Positions 53,736-64,000 of a stretch of 64,000 nt of DNA are shown here, piece by piece. The position numbers and the translations under genes are program-made. Under the pieces are notes generated by a model. The model had not been told where the DNA came from. It saw only the letters and a list, made by a program, of their open reading frames with translations, and ran no database searches. The first letter of the stretch is position 1; every line of letters starts with the position of its first letter. The DNA comes from Tahibacter aquaticus (GTDB taxonomy: Bacteria; Pseudomonadota; Gammaproteobacteria; Xanthomonadales; Rhodanobacteraceae), in contig NZ_SNZH01000006.1 in the NCBI RefSeq assembly GCF_004363655.1, positions 186,001 through 250,000 on the forward strand, given 5' to 3'.

Positions 53736-54605
53736 TCAGGATTCGGTGTGATCGGATTGCAGCAATACGATGCCCGACATGCGCCGGCCTGCCTCGCGCT
53801 TGCGCGCCGGCTGCAACCAGCTCAGCAGGCGCCACAGCCAGGCTTGGGCGGGCTTGCGGTCCAGGCGCCAGGCTTCGTCCCAGGTGGAGCGGAATTCCGC
53901 CTCGCTCCAGCCGAACGGCGCAAAGAATGCCGTGCCCTCGCGCGGCCCGAACTGGAACGGTGCATTGCCTTGCTGCAGTGTGCGGCCCCAGTCCCTGGCG
54001 ACAAAGCGCAGCAGCGCGGGCGAGGCCAGGTCGCTGAGCCACCAGCGTGCCTGCGCTACGTCATGCAGGTCGCGGGCGAGGTCGGCCACTTGCCCGGCTT
54101 CGAGGTAGATCAGCAGGCCTTCGGTGATGACCAGGGTAGGGCCGAGCGGCGCGGCGCGTTCGAATACCGCGCGGCGCTGTGCGGCGTCGCGCAGGTCGGC
54201 GGCGATGAATTCCAGCTCGCAGCGCGGCGTTTCCGCGCTCATGTGGCTGCGGAAATACGCCACCATTTCCGGCATGTCGACGTGCAGCCAGTTCAGCTCG
54301 CGCGGCAGGTCCAGGCGATAAGGCCGCGCATCCAGGCCAGCGGCGAGATTGAGCACGGTCTTGACGCCCTGCTGCACGCAGCGCAGCACGATCTCGTCCA
54401 TCACGGCCACGCGCACCACCAGCGGCCAGGCCATGGAGCGGCCCTTGGGCATGGCCTTGACGATGGCCTCGCCGCGTTCGCCGCCGAGGCGGCGCGCATA
54501 GGGATCGTGGAACAGCGCGTCCGGCCGTTCGCTTTCCATGGCGCGGTAGACCGCCACCCATAGCGCGGTATCGGAGACGTTGCGGATCGGGTTGGCTTCG
54601 CTCAT
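53736..54605 (-). CDS. Class I SAM-dependent methyltransferase, leucine carboxyl methyltransferase (LCM) family
   Basis: A 289-residue cytoplasmic enzyme of the PF04072/TIGR00027 group. NVSDTALWVAVYRAMESERPD and DALFHDPYARRLGG form the family N-terminus, the SAM motif is LNLAAGLDARPYRLDLP, and LVITEGLLIYLE is motif IV-like. Substrate unknown; relatives methylate carboxylates in polyketide or small-molecule pathways. GGAG precedes the ATG. It is followed by the YhdH-type gene. Confidence 0.88.
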   Translation of the reverse strand: MSEANPIRNVSDTALWVAVYRAMESERPDALFHDPYARRLGGERGEAIVKAMPKGRSMAWPLVVRVAVMDEIVLRCVQQGVKTVLNLAAGLDARPYRLDLPRELNWLHVDMPEMVAYFRSHMSAETPRCELEFIAADLRDAAQRRAVFERAAPLGPTLVITEGLLIYLEAGQVADLARDLHDVAQARWWLSDLASPALLRFVARDWGRTLQQGNAPFQFGPREGTAFFAPFGWSEAEFRSTWDEAWRLDRKPAQAWLWRLLSWLQPARKREAGRRMSGIVLLQSDHTES

Positions 54606-54994
54606 GGCACGTCTCCACGGGGGACGCGGACTCCATCCCCACCCAACCCTCCGGCCCCTCGGGCGTTCAGGACGATGGGAACCTTCGGTTCCAGCCGTCG
54701 TCCTTCACCCCCTTGAAGGGGAGGGCTTGTTATCGCCAAATTCCGCCAATCGCCCTGTTCTATGCACGATTCGCACGAGGTGCTGAAACCCTCCCCTTCA
54801 CGGGGAGGGCAGGGTGGGGATGGTGTCTGTCGCAGACCTGGGCCGGCATAGCGTCAATCGTTGACCGCAGCTGCCAGCTACTCTCTCTGTCGTTGATTGA
54901 TTCACGTACAAAACAAAGCAAAAAGCCGGGGAAGCATCCGGGCTGAGTAGAGGCAGGGCAAATGCCGAAGTCCGCGCACGGCCCCACATCGCAC
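54606..54994. other. Intergenic region mostly filled by a MITE-like element
   Basis: A 389-bp region between lpdA and the methyltransferase gene. 54631-54825 is an inverted-repeat element, annotated separately. The remainder (54826-54994) has no recognisable gene or terminator. Confidence 0.6.
54631..54825. mobile_element. MITE-like element with 22-bp terminal inverted repeats, contains hairpin repeat B copy 2
   Basis: Left end CTCCATCCCCACCCAACCCTCC and right end (reverse complement) CACCATCCCCACCCTGCCCTCC match at 19 of 22 positions. Inside are GGGCGTTCAG, a hairpin AGGACGA-GGAACC / GGTTCC-TCGTCCT (54669-54704), TTCACCCCCTTGAAGGGG, and a second stem CCCTCCCC / GGGGAGGG (54789-54809). No transposase gene and no clear target duplication. 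A related block is at 38513. Confidence 0.6.
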
Positions 54995-56431
<1,437 letters not shown>

Positions 56432-56441
56432 CTAGATAGGT

Positions 56442-56833
56442 TCAGTCGGCCGCTGCCGGCGGCGGCAGCGTCGCGGCGATCTTCTGGATGTAGTCGCCGT
56501 GCGTCTCAAACAAGGCCTTGGCCTTTTCCAGCGCGGCCAGGCAGCGTTCGCTGCCGGGGTTGTGGTCGACCGTGGCGGGCGACTCGGGCTTGAGCTCGTA
56601 GTAGGCCATCACGCGGTGCATGGCGACGGCGCTGGGCGAGTCCTTCAGTGCCTCGTAGGCGGTGCTGAAGGGCGCGTGCTCGTGATCGCAGTTGCCGATG
56701 TCGATATCGGAGATCGCGGTGAACTCGGCGAGGATCTGCACCAGGCGCGCACGCACGGCCGGATCGGGCGCCGCCGTGACGGCGCCCGCGGCAACGGCCA
56801 GCACAGCGGCAAGCAGCAGGCTGGCCGGTTTCA

Positions 56834-56834
<1 letters not shown>
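56442..56834 (-). CDS. Exported protein of unknown function within the odh operon
   Basis: A 130-residue exported protein. Its ATG overlaps the odhB stop by one base (TGATG), so translation is probably coupled; the GTG one codon earlier is less likely. Signal peptide about 1-22 (ends AVTAA). The mature part is helical with two cysteines (IGNCDHEHAP, GSERCLAALEKAK) and a conserved-looking CDHEH. A periplasmic protein here is odd, because the neighbouring products are cytoplasmic. No family recognised. Confidence 0.72.
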
Positions 56835-58078
<1,244 letters not shown>

Positions 58079-58083
58079 ACTTC

Positions 58084-60939
58084 TTACTCCGAGGCGTGAT
58101 CAGTGCCGATCGGCGCGACCAGCGCCTGCTCGACCAGGGCCGCCTGTTCGGCGACGTGGGTATTGTGGTGGCCGCAGGCCGGCGCCGGCGAGCGCGCGCG
58201 GCCAGCGTAGCTGAGGCTGTGTTCCGCGCCCAGGCAGGAGCGCAGGTGATGCTGGACCTGGTACCAGGCGCCCTGGTTCATCGGCTCTTCCTGGCACCAG
58301 ACGACTTCCTTGGCGGCCGGGTACTTGGCCAGCTCTGCCTTCACTTCGCTGCGCGGGAACGGGTAGAGCTGTTCGACGCGGACGATGGCCACGTCGGTCG
58401 CGCCGCGCTTCTCGCATTCGTCGACCAGGTCGAAATAGACCTTGCCCGAGCACAGCACGACGCGGCGCACCTTCTGTCCCGACCTGGCGGTGGAATCGCC
58501 GATGACCAGCTGGAAGCTGCCGTTGGCCAGGTCGTCCAGCGACGATACGGCCAGCTTGTGGCGCAACAGCGACTTGGGTGTCATGACCACCAGCGGCTTG
58601 CGGCAGTCGCGCACCATCTGGCGGCGGATCATGTGGAAGGCCTGCGCCGGCGTGGTCGGAACACAAACCTGCATATTGTTCAATGCGCACAATTGCAGGA
58701 AGCGTTCGAGGCGGGCGGAGGAATGTTCCGGGCCCTGGCCTTCGTAGCCGTGCGGCAGGAACAGCGCCAGGCTGGACAGCCGGCCCCACTTGGCTTCGCC
58801 CGAGCTGATGAACTGGTCGATCACCACCTGGGCGCCGTTGGCGAAGTCGCCGAACTGCGCTTCCCACACCACCAGGGTGTTCGGCTCGGAGGTGGTGAAG
58901 CCGTATTCGAACGCCATCACGGCTTCTTCGCTGAGCACCGAGTCGATCACTTCGACATTGGCGCCGGCGCGTACGTGATCGAGCGGCAGGTAGGTGCCGT
59001 CGGTCTTCTGGTCGTGCAGCACCGCATGGCGGTGGAAGAAGGTGCCGCGGCCGACGTCCTGGCCGACCACGCGCAGGTCATGCCCTTCGGCGACGACGGT
59101 GGCGTAGGCGAGGTTTTCCGCAAAGCCCCAGTCCAGCGCCTGCTGCCCGGCGGCCATCTTGGCGCGGTCGTCGTAGATCTTGGCCACGCGCGGGTGCAGT
59201 ACCAGTTCCGGTGGCAGGGTGAGGATGCTCTGGCTCAGCGCGAGCAGCTTGTCCTTGGCCACGCCGGTCTTGTGCGGCGCGTCGAGGCGGCCGTCGATGA
59301 ACTTGGACCAGTCCAGCGCGTAAGGATCCTTGAAGTTCGGATCCAGCTCGGCCACCGACATGCCCGATTCGAGCTTCTTGCGGTAGTTGTCGACCAGGGT
59401 CTGCGCGTCGCCGTCCTTGATCACGCCGGCGGCGGCGAGCTTCTGCGCGTACAGGTCGCGCGTGGTCTGGCGCGCGCGGATGACCTGGTACATGACCGGC
59501 TGGGTGGCTGCCGGCTCGTCGGCCTCGTTATGGCCGTGGCGGCGGTAGCAGACCAGGTCGATGACGACGTCGCGCTTGAATTTCTGGCGGTAGTCGAAGG
59601 CCAGGCGGGCGACGAACAGCACGGCTTCCGGGTCGTCGCCGTTCACATGGAACACCGGCGCGTTGACCATCTTGGCCACGTCGGTGCAGTAGTAGGTGCT
59701 GCGCGCATCGTGCGGGTTCGAGGTGGTGAAGCCGACCTGGTTGTTGATCACGATGTGGACGGTGCCGCCGACGGCGAAGCCGCGCGCCTGCGACATGTTG
59801 AACAATTCCATCACCACGCCCTGGCCGGCGAACGCGGCGTCGCCGTGGATCAGCACCGGCATCACCTGGCTGCGCTCGCTGTCGCCGCGGCGGGTCTGGC
59901 GTGCACGCACCGAGCCGGCAACGACCGGGTCGACGATTTCCAGGTGCGACGGGTTGAACGCCAGCGCCAGGTGCACGGTGTGGCCGCTGGTCTTGATGTC
60001 GGCGGAGAAGCCCATGTGGTACTTCACGTCGCCGGAATGGGCCGGGTCGTCCGGATGGTCGAACTTGCCTTCGAACTCGGCGAACAGTTTCTGCGGCGCC
60101 TTGCCCAGGGTGTTGACCAGCACGTTGAGGCGGCCGCGGTGGGCCATGCCGATGACCATGTCCTTGACGCCGTCGGCGCCGCTCATCTGCACCAGTTCGT
60201 CGACCAGCGGAATGAGGCTGTCGCCGCCTTCCAGCGAGAAGCGCTTCTGGCCGACGTACTTGGTGTGCAGGTAGCGTTCCAGGCCTTCGGCGGCGGTGAG
60301 GCGTTCCAGCAGGCGCTGCTTGTCGGTCGCGGTCAGGCCGAAGTTGCCACCGGCCTTTTCCAGCTGTTCGTGCAGCCAGCGGCGCTGTACCGCGTCGCTG
60401 ATGTGCATGAATTCCGCGCCGATGGTCGTGGCGTAGGTGGCCTTGAGCAGGCTGACCAGGTCCTTGAGCTTGAGCTTCGGCGGACCGGCCAGCGAGCCGG
60501 TGTTGAATTCTTTGTCGAGATCGCTGCCGTCCAGGCCGTGGAAGCTCAGTTCCAGGTCGGGTGCGGGCAGTTTTTCGGTGAGGCCCAGCGGGTCGAGGCT
60601 GGCGGCGAGGTGGCCGCGCGAGCGGTAGGCGGTGACGAGCTTGAGCACGCCGGCCTGTTTCTGTGCCTGGGCATCGTCGACCGCGGCGGTGACCGGTGCG
60701 GCGGCGGCGCTGCGGCGGTCGAGTTTCTGTGCGGCGCTGATGCGCGCGATCGCATCGGAGTGCGGCAGGTCGCCGCGGCCCTTGAAGCTGTCGAAGTAGG
60801 TCTGCCATTCGGCCGAAACCGCGGCGGGATCGCGCAGCCAGGATTCGTAGAGATCTTCGATAAACGCGGCGTTGCCGCCGGAAAGCTGGGAGGTATCACG
60901 GAACAACTGGATCAGGTTCGCGCTCACGTCGGGGATCAC
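58084..60939 (-). CDS. sucA: 2-oxoglutarate dehydrogenase E1
   Basis: A 951-residue thiamin-diphosphate enzyme that decarboxylates 2-oxoglutarate. N-terminal 2-oxogl_dehyd_N segment ([15 protein letters not shown]), E1 core with [32 protein letters not shown] and [11 protein letters not shown], then a transketolase-like domain ([24 protein letters not shown]) and the C-terminal OxoGdeHyase_C domain. The start is a GTG at 60939, with another in-frame GTG four codons later at 60927; neither has a strong ribosome binding site. First gene of the operon. Confidence 0.96.
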   Translation of the reverse strand: MIPDVSANLIQLFRDTSQLSGGNAAFIEDLYESWLRDPAAVSAEWQTYFDSFKGRGDLPHSDAIARISAAQKLDRRSAAAAPVTAAVDDAQAQKQAGVLKLVTAYRSRGHLAASLDPLGLTEKLPAPDLELSFHGLDGSDLDKEFNTGSLAGPPKLKLKDLVSLLKATYATTIGAEFMHISDAVQRRWLHEQLEKAGGNFGLTATDKQRLLERLTAAEGLERYLHTKYVGQKRFSLEGGDSLIPLVDELVQMSGADGVKDMVIGMAHRGRLNVLVNTLGKAPQKLFAEFEGKFDHPDDPAHSGDVKYHMGFSADIKTSGHTVHLALAFNPSHLEIVDPVVAGSVRARQTRRGDSERSQVMPVLIHGDAAFAGQGVVMELFNMSQARGFAVGGTVHIVINNQVGFTTSNPHDARSTYYCTDVAKMVNAPVFHVNGDDPEAVLFVARLAFDYRQKFKRDVVIDLVCYRRHGHNEADEPAATQPVMYQVIRARQTTRDLYAQKLAAAGVIKDGDAQTLVDNYRKKLESGMSVAELDPNFKDPYALDWSKFIDGRLDAPHKTGVAKDKLLALSQSILTLPPELVLHPRVAKIYDDRAKMAAGQQALDWGFAENLAYATVVAEGHDLRVVGQDVGRGTFFHRHAVLHDQKTDGTYLPLDHVRAGANVEVIDSVLSEEAVMAFEYGFTTSEPNTLVVWEAQFGDFANGAQVVIDQFISSGEAKWGRLSSLALFLPHGYEGQGPEHSSARLERFLQLCALNNMQVCVPTTPAQAFHMIRRQMVRDCRKPLVVMTPKSLLRHKLAVSSLDDLANGSFQLVIGDSTARSGQKVRRVVLCSGKVYFDLVDECEKRGATDVAIVRVEQLYPFPRSEVKAELAKYPAAKEVVWCQEEPMNQGAWYQVQHHLRSCLGAEHSLSYAGRARSPAPACGHHNTHVAEQAALVEQALVAPIGTDHASE

Positions 60940-61088
60940 CGGGGTGTGGTGCTGGCTGCACGTCGGAAAGGCTCGATCGGGCTGATCGAAACCCGGGGAT
61001 TATACGCTGATGCTGTTGCGGTGCGACAAGGCGACGTTGGTCATAAGTGCGGAGATTTCGGCCGATTTTCGCCCGCAAGCGGGGTTTG

Positions 61089-62051
61089 CTACAGGTGCAG
61101 TTCACGCAACTGCGGCGGCGGCAGCGAACGCTCCCAGACCTGGTTGAAAAATTCGCGCAGCTGCGCCTGCCGGCCCGGCGCGTAGGTGTGCGCCTCGCCG
61201 TCGAAACGGCTGCCCAGCGCGCGGAAGAAATAGCCGCGGCTGTCGGTGATCAGGAAGGCGGACGGGTATTGCAGGTCTTGCTCGGTGTCGGGCGTGCGGA
61301 ACTGGAACACGCTGGGCAGGCGGTGGGCCAGGCCGATGAGCCGGTGGTTGTCCGCCAGCGGAATGGCCGGCGCCTGCACGATGACGCGGATCAGTGCGCC
61401 GCGCCCGGCGGTGGCGATGCGTTTGATCGCGTCCAGTACGGCTTCCTGGTCGAACAGGGACGGATCGAGGTCGCGGGTGTAAATGGCGATCTCGCGCTTG
61501 GCCAGGCCCAGCAGTTCGAGCACGGCGGCCTGGGCCTGTTCGCGCGATTCCACCGCAATCAGGCGCGGTGCCGGCGTGTCGGCCAGGTTCATGCCTGGGC
61601 GATAGCCCGTGTCCAGCGGGGCGAGTTCCAGCCGCATCATGCGGTGCGGAATGTCGCATTCGACGAACTCTTCGCCGTAGGGCTCGAAGCCGAAGCGCTG
61701 GTAGAACGGAATGGCATAGCTCTGCGCATGCATCTCCAGCGCCGGACGGTGCTGCTGGCGGGCGCGTTCGATCAGCGCGCGCATGATCGCGTCGCCGACA
61801 TGCCGGCCACGCCAGCTGGCCAGCACGGCCATGCGGCCGATCTTGTCGTCGGGCGTCAGCCGGCCGGTGCCGATGGGGTTGCCGTCGTTGTCCCGTGCCA
61901 GCACATGCGCCGAGCGCGGGTCGAGATCGTCCCATTCCTCGGCTTCGGGAATGTTCTGGCCAAGGATGAATACCTCGGTGCGCACGAATTTGAGGTCGGC
62001 CTGGTCGACGATCCAGTCGGCCGGTTCTACGCGGAACGAATCCTCGATCAT
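61089..62051 (-). CDS. GNAT acetyltransferase fused to a PLD-like/DUF7931 domain
   Basis: A 320-residue cytoplasmic protein. N-terminal GNAT domain (about 1-150): acetyl-CoA loop region IGRMAVLASWRGRHVGDAIM (RGRHVG, the Q/RxxGxG/A-like loop) and AIPFYQRFGFEPYGEEF. The C-terminal domain (about 165-320) resembles the DUF7931 region found behind such acetyltransferases (YTRDLDPSLFDQEAVLDAIK, ADNHRLIGLAHRL, SRGYFFRALGSRFDGE), which is phospholipase D-like without a complete HKD motif. Its ATG overlaps the roxA stop (ATGA). Substrate unknown. Confidence 0.82.
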   Translation of the reverse strand: MIEDSFRVEPADWIVDQADLKFVRTEVFILGQNIPEAEEWDDLDPRSAHVLARDNDGNPIGTGRLTPDDKIGRMAVLASWRGRHVGDAIMRALIERARQQHRPALEMHAQSYAIPFYQRFGFEPYGEEFVECDIPHRMMRLELAPLDTGYRPGMNLADTPAPRLIAVESREQAQAAVLELLGLAKREIAIYTRDLDPSLFDQEAVLDAIKRIATAGRGALIRVIVQAPAIPLADNHRLIGLAHRLPSVFQFRTPDTEQDLQYPSAFLITDSRGYFFRALGSRFDGEAHTYAPGRQAQLREFFNQVWERSLPPPQLRELHL

Positions 62052-63232
62052 GCACGGCTCCGGCGGCGGGGGCGGGTCAGCACGAGCTGGCCCTGGTTGA
62101 GCAGGGCGAGCAGGGCAGCGCTGTCCTGGGGATTCAGCTCCGCCAGTTCGGCCGCGGCCAGTTCGCGCTGGGCACAGATCAGTTTGGCAAAGGCCAGCGA
62201 ACAGCGCTGCGCCTGGCCGGCCACATAGACCACGGCGCCCTTGCCCTGGCGTGCCCAGGCGGTACGCGCCCAGGGAAAGCGGGTAATACCGGCGCCTTTG
62301 GCCAGGGCGGTGTGCAGGTCGGCGGCGCTGAGCAGCTTGTCCGGCGCCAGCGCGGTCTGTGCGCTGCGGTAGCCGGTGATGAAGCGGCCGAACCAGTCGG
62401 CCAGGCCGGCGTCGTCGAGCTGGCGCAGCGCCGCGACGGCAGATTCGACGCGCTGCAGCGCTGCGCCGTCGATCTCGAACGTGTCCTTGGCCGGCGCCAG
62501 GTCGGCATCGGTATAGCGATCGTCTTCGCTCAGGTTTTCGCCCAGGTGATCGACCAGGCCGTTGAGCATTTCGGCGATGGCCGGCGCACGCATGCCGACC
62601 GACAAGGTCATGCAGTTGCCGATGGCGACGCCGTCGTGGGGCACGCCAGGCGGCAGGTAGAGCATGTCGCCGGGTTGCAGTACCCAGTCGTGGGTGGGGT
62701 GAAATTCGGCCAGGATTTTCAGTTCCACGTCGGCGCGGAACGCCTTGGGCGCGGCCGGATCGTCGCTGATGCGCCAGCGCCGCTGGCCCAGGCCCTGTAC
62801 CAGGAAGACGTCGTACTGGTCCACATGGGCGCCGACACCGCCGCCGTCGACGGCGTAGGAGACCATCACGTCGTCGACGCGCCAGCGCGGCAGGAAACGG
62901 AAGTGTTCCAGCAGTGCGGCGACGTCCATGTCCCACTTGTCGACGTCCTGCACCAGCAGGGTCCAGTGGGATTTTGGCAATTTTGCAAAAACGGATTCGT
63001 CCAGCGGGCCCGATCGCACGTCCCAGCGTTCGCGCTTGGGATCGCGCACGATCAGGCGCGACAGCGCGGCCTCTTCGCAGGCCAGGCCGGCCAGGTCTTC
63101 GGGCGTGATCGGCAGCGGAAAATCGGCCAGCGCGCCGCGGATCAGCAGCGGCCGCTTCTGCCAGTAGTGCTGCAGGAAGGCTTGCTGGCTCATGCCCAGC
63201 GGCTGTGATGCAGTGGCCTGGACTTCGATCAT
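62048..63232 (-). CDS. roxA: Ribosomal protein arginine hydroxylase, JmjC/cupin RoxA (YcfD) type
   Basis: A 394-residue Fe(II)/2-oxoglutarate-dependent dioxygenase of the ribosomal oxygenase group; E. coli YcfD hydroxylates an arginine of ribosomal protein L16. Iron ligands can be assigned as His136 and Asp138 (GAHVDQYDVF) and His199 (LPPGVPHDG). A helical dimerisation/winged-helix C-terminal part follows. Downstream is the coupled GNAT gene. Placement beside the 2-oxoglutarate dehydrogenase operon may be coincidental. Confidence 0.93.
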   Translation of the reverse strand: MIEVQATASQPLGMSQQAFLQHYWQKRPLLIRGALADFPLPITPEDLAGLACEEAALSRLIVRDPKRERWDVRSGPLDESVFAKLPKSHWTLLVQDVDKWDMDVAALLEHFRFLPRWRVDDVMVSYAVDGGGVGAHVDQYDVFLVQGLGQRRWRISDDPAAPKAFRADVELKILAEFHPTHDWVLQPGDMLYLPPGVPHDGVAIGNCMTLSVGMRAPAIAEMLNGLVDHLGENLSEDDRYTDADLAPAKDTFEIDGAALQRVESAVAALRQLDDAGLADWFGRFITGYRSAQTALAPDKLLSAADLHTALAKGAGITRFPWARTAWARQGKGAVVYVAGQAQRCSLAFAKLICAQRELAAAELAELNPQDSAALLALLNQGQLVLTRPRRRSRA

Positions 63233-63360
63233 GGCGGCAATGGGCAGTGACGGGAGAGGGGATAGCCCGCGGGCTGGTCGCTGAAGTGGGACGAGGACGG
63301 CGCGGAATCAAGTAGCAGGCGGGGCGCAGTTTCCGCCCGGCCTTCCTTGGCGGAGCGGCT

Positions 63361-64000
<640 letters not shown>

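Noticed and set aside
58096-61185. 1029-residue plus-strand ORF antisense to sucA
   Set aside because: Shadow frame: sucA has full family motifs on the other strand, and this frame has none.

Overview
The window is high-GC chromosomal DNA from a gammaproteobacterium. Several features suggest Lysobacterales (Xanthomonadales), perhaps near Rhodanobacteraceae: a PilH-type response regulator, an odhA-odhB-lpdA cluster close to roxA and purB, a DUF2909 protein, an ECF sigma factor of the TIGR02999 type beside a Ser/Thr kinase, and many exported beta-repeat proteins. This placement is inferred from gene content and was not tested by a search. I see no rRNA, tRNA or CRISPR array.

Layout. 1-7.6 kb: the 3' part of a secreted S8/PA protease, a delta-60-repeat exoprotein, a cupin, an RMD1/DUF155 protein and a small secreted protein. 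7.7-11.3 kb: a tightly coupled minus-strand operon (diheme cytochrome, triheme cytochrome, MocR regulator, DUF2909) in which every junction is an ATGA overlap. 11.5-19.6 kb: a LuxR-type regulator, a parallel beta-helix exoprotein, DUF3606, a TIGR04222-like membrane protein, cold-shock protein, DctA, SlyD, glutathione peroxidase and an exported cupredoxin. 19.8-23.2 kb: a two-gene unit made of an HTH protein with a P-loop-less NTPase-like region and a membrane ATPase with a type IV pilin-like domain between its two membrane helices. 23.4-26.0 kb: gyrA. 26-31.8 kb: an RCC1-repeat exoprotein, a membrane Ser/Thr kinase with a TPR-like region, and a divergent ECF sigma factor.

31.9-39.7 kb is accessory DNA: orphan secreted and small proteins, a twice-frameshifted pseudogene, a 692-residue PD-(D/E)XK nuclease of lower GC, a short Cys-rich upstream ORF, and a 5 x 63 bp minisatellite. 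39.7-46.6 kb holds three near-identical exported proteins in tandem, each behind the same 100-nt leader, with remnants of a duplicated small ORF. 46.8-54.6 kb: an ExeM/NucH-like extracellular nuclease, peroxiredoxin, Hsp20, CbpA-like DnaJ protein, PilH, a YhdH-type reductase and an LCM-type methyltransferase. 55-64 kb: the 2-oxoglutarate dehydrogenase operon with a periplasmic protein gene inserted between odhB and lpdA, a RoxA/GNAT pair, and the 3' part of purB.

Two observations stand out. Five unrelated exported proteins share a short C-terminal signature, [IV]F-x3-F-[DEQ], at or near their last residue, which looks like a common sorting or secretion tag. The pilin-domain ATPase with its HTH partner looks like an undescribed envelope-sensing regulatory pair. 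There are also three families of dispersed hairpin repeats, two of which show compensatory base changes.
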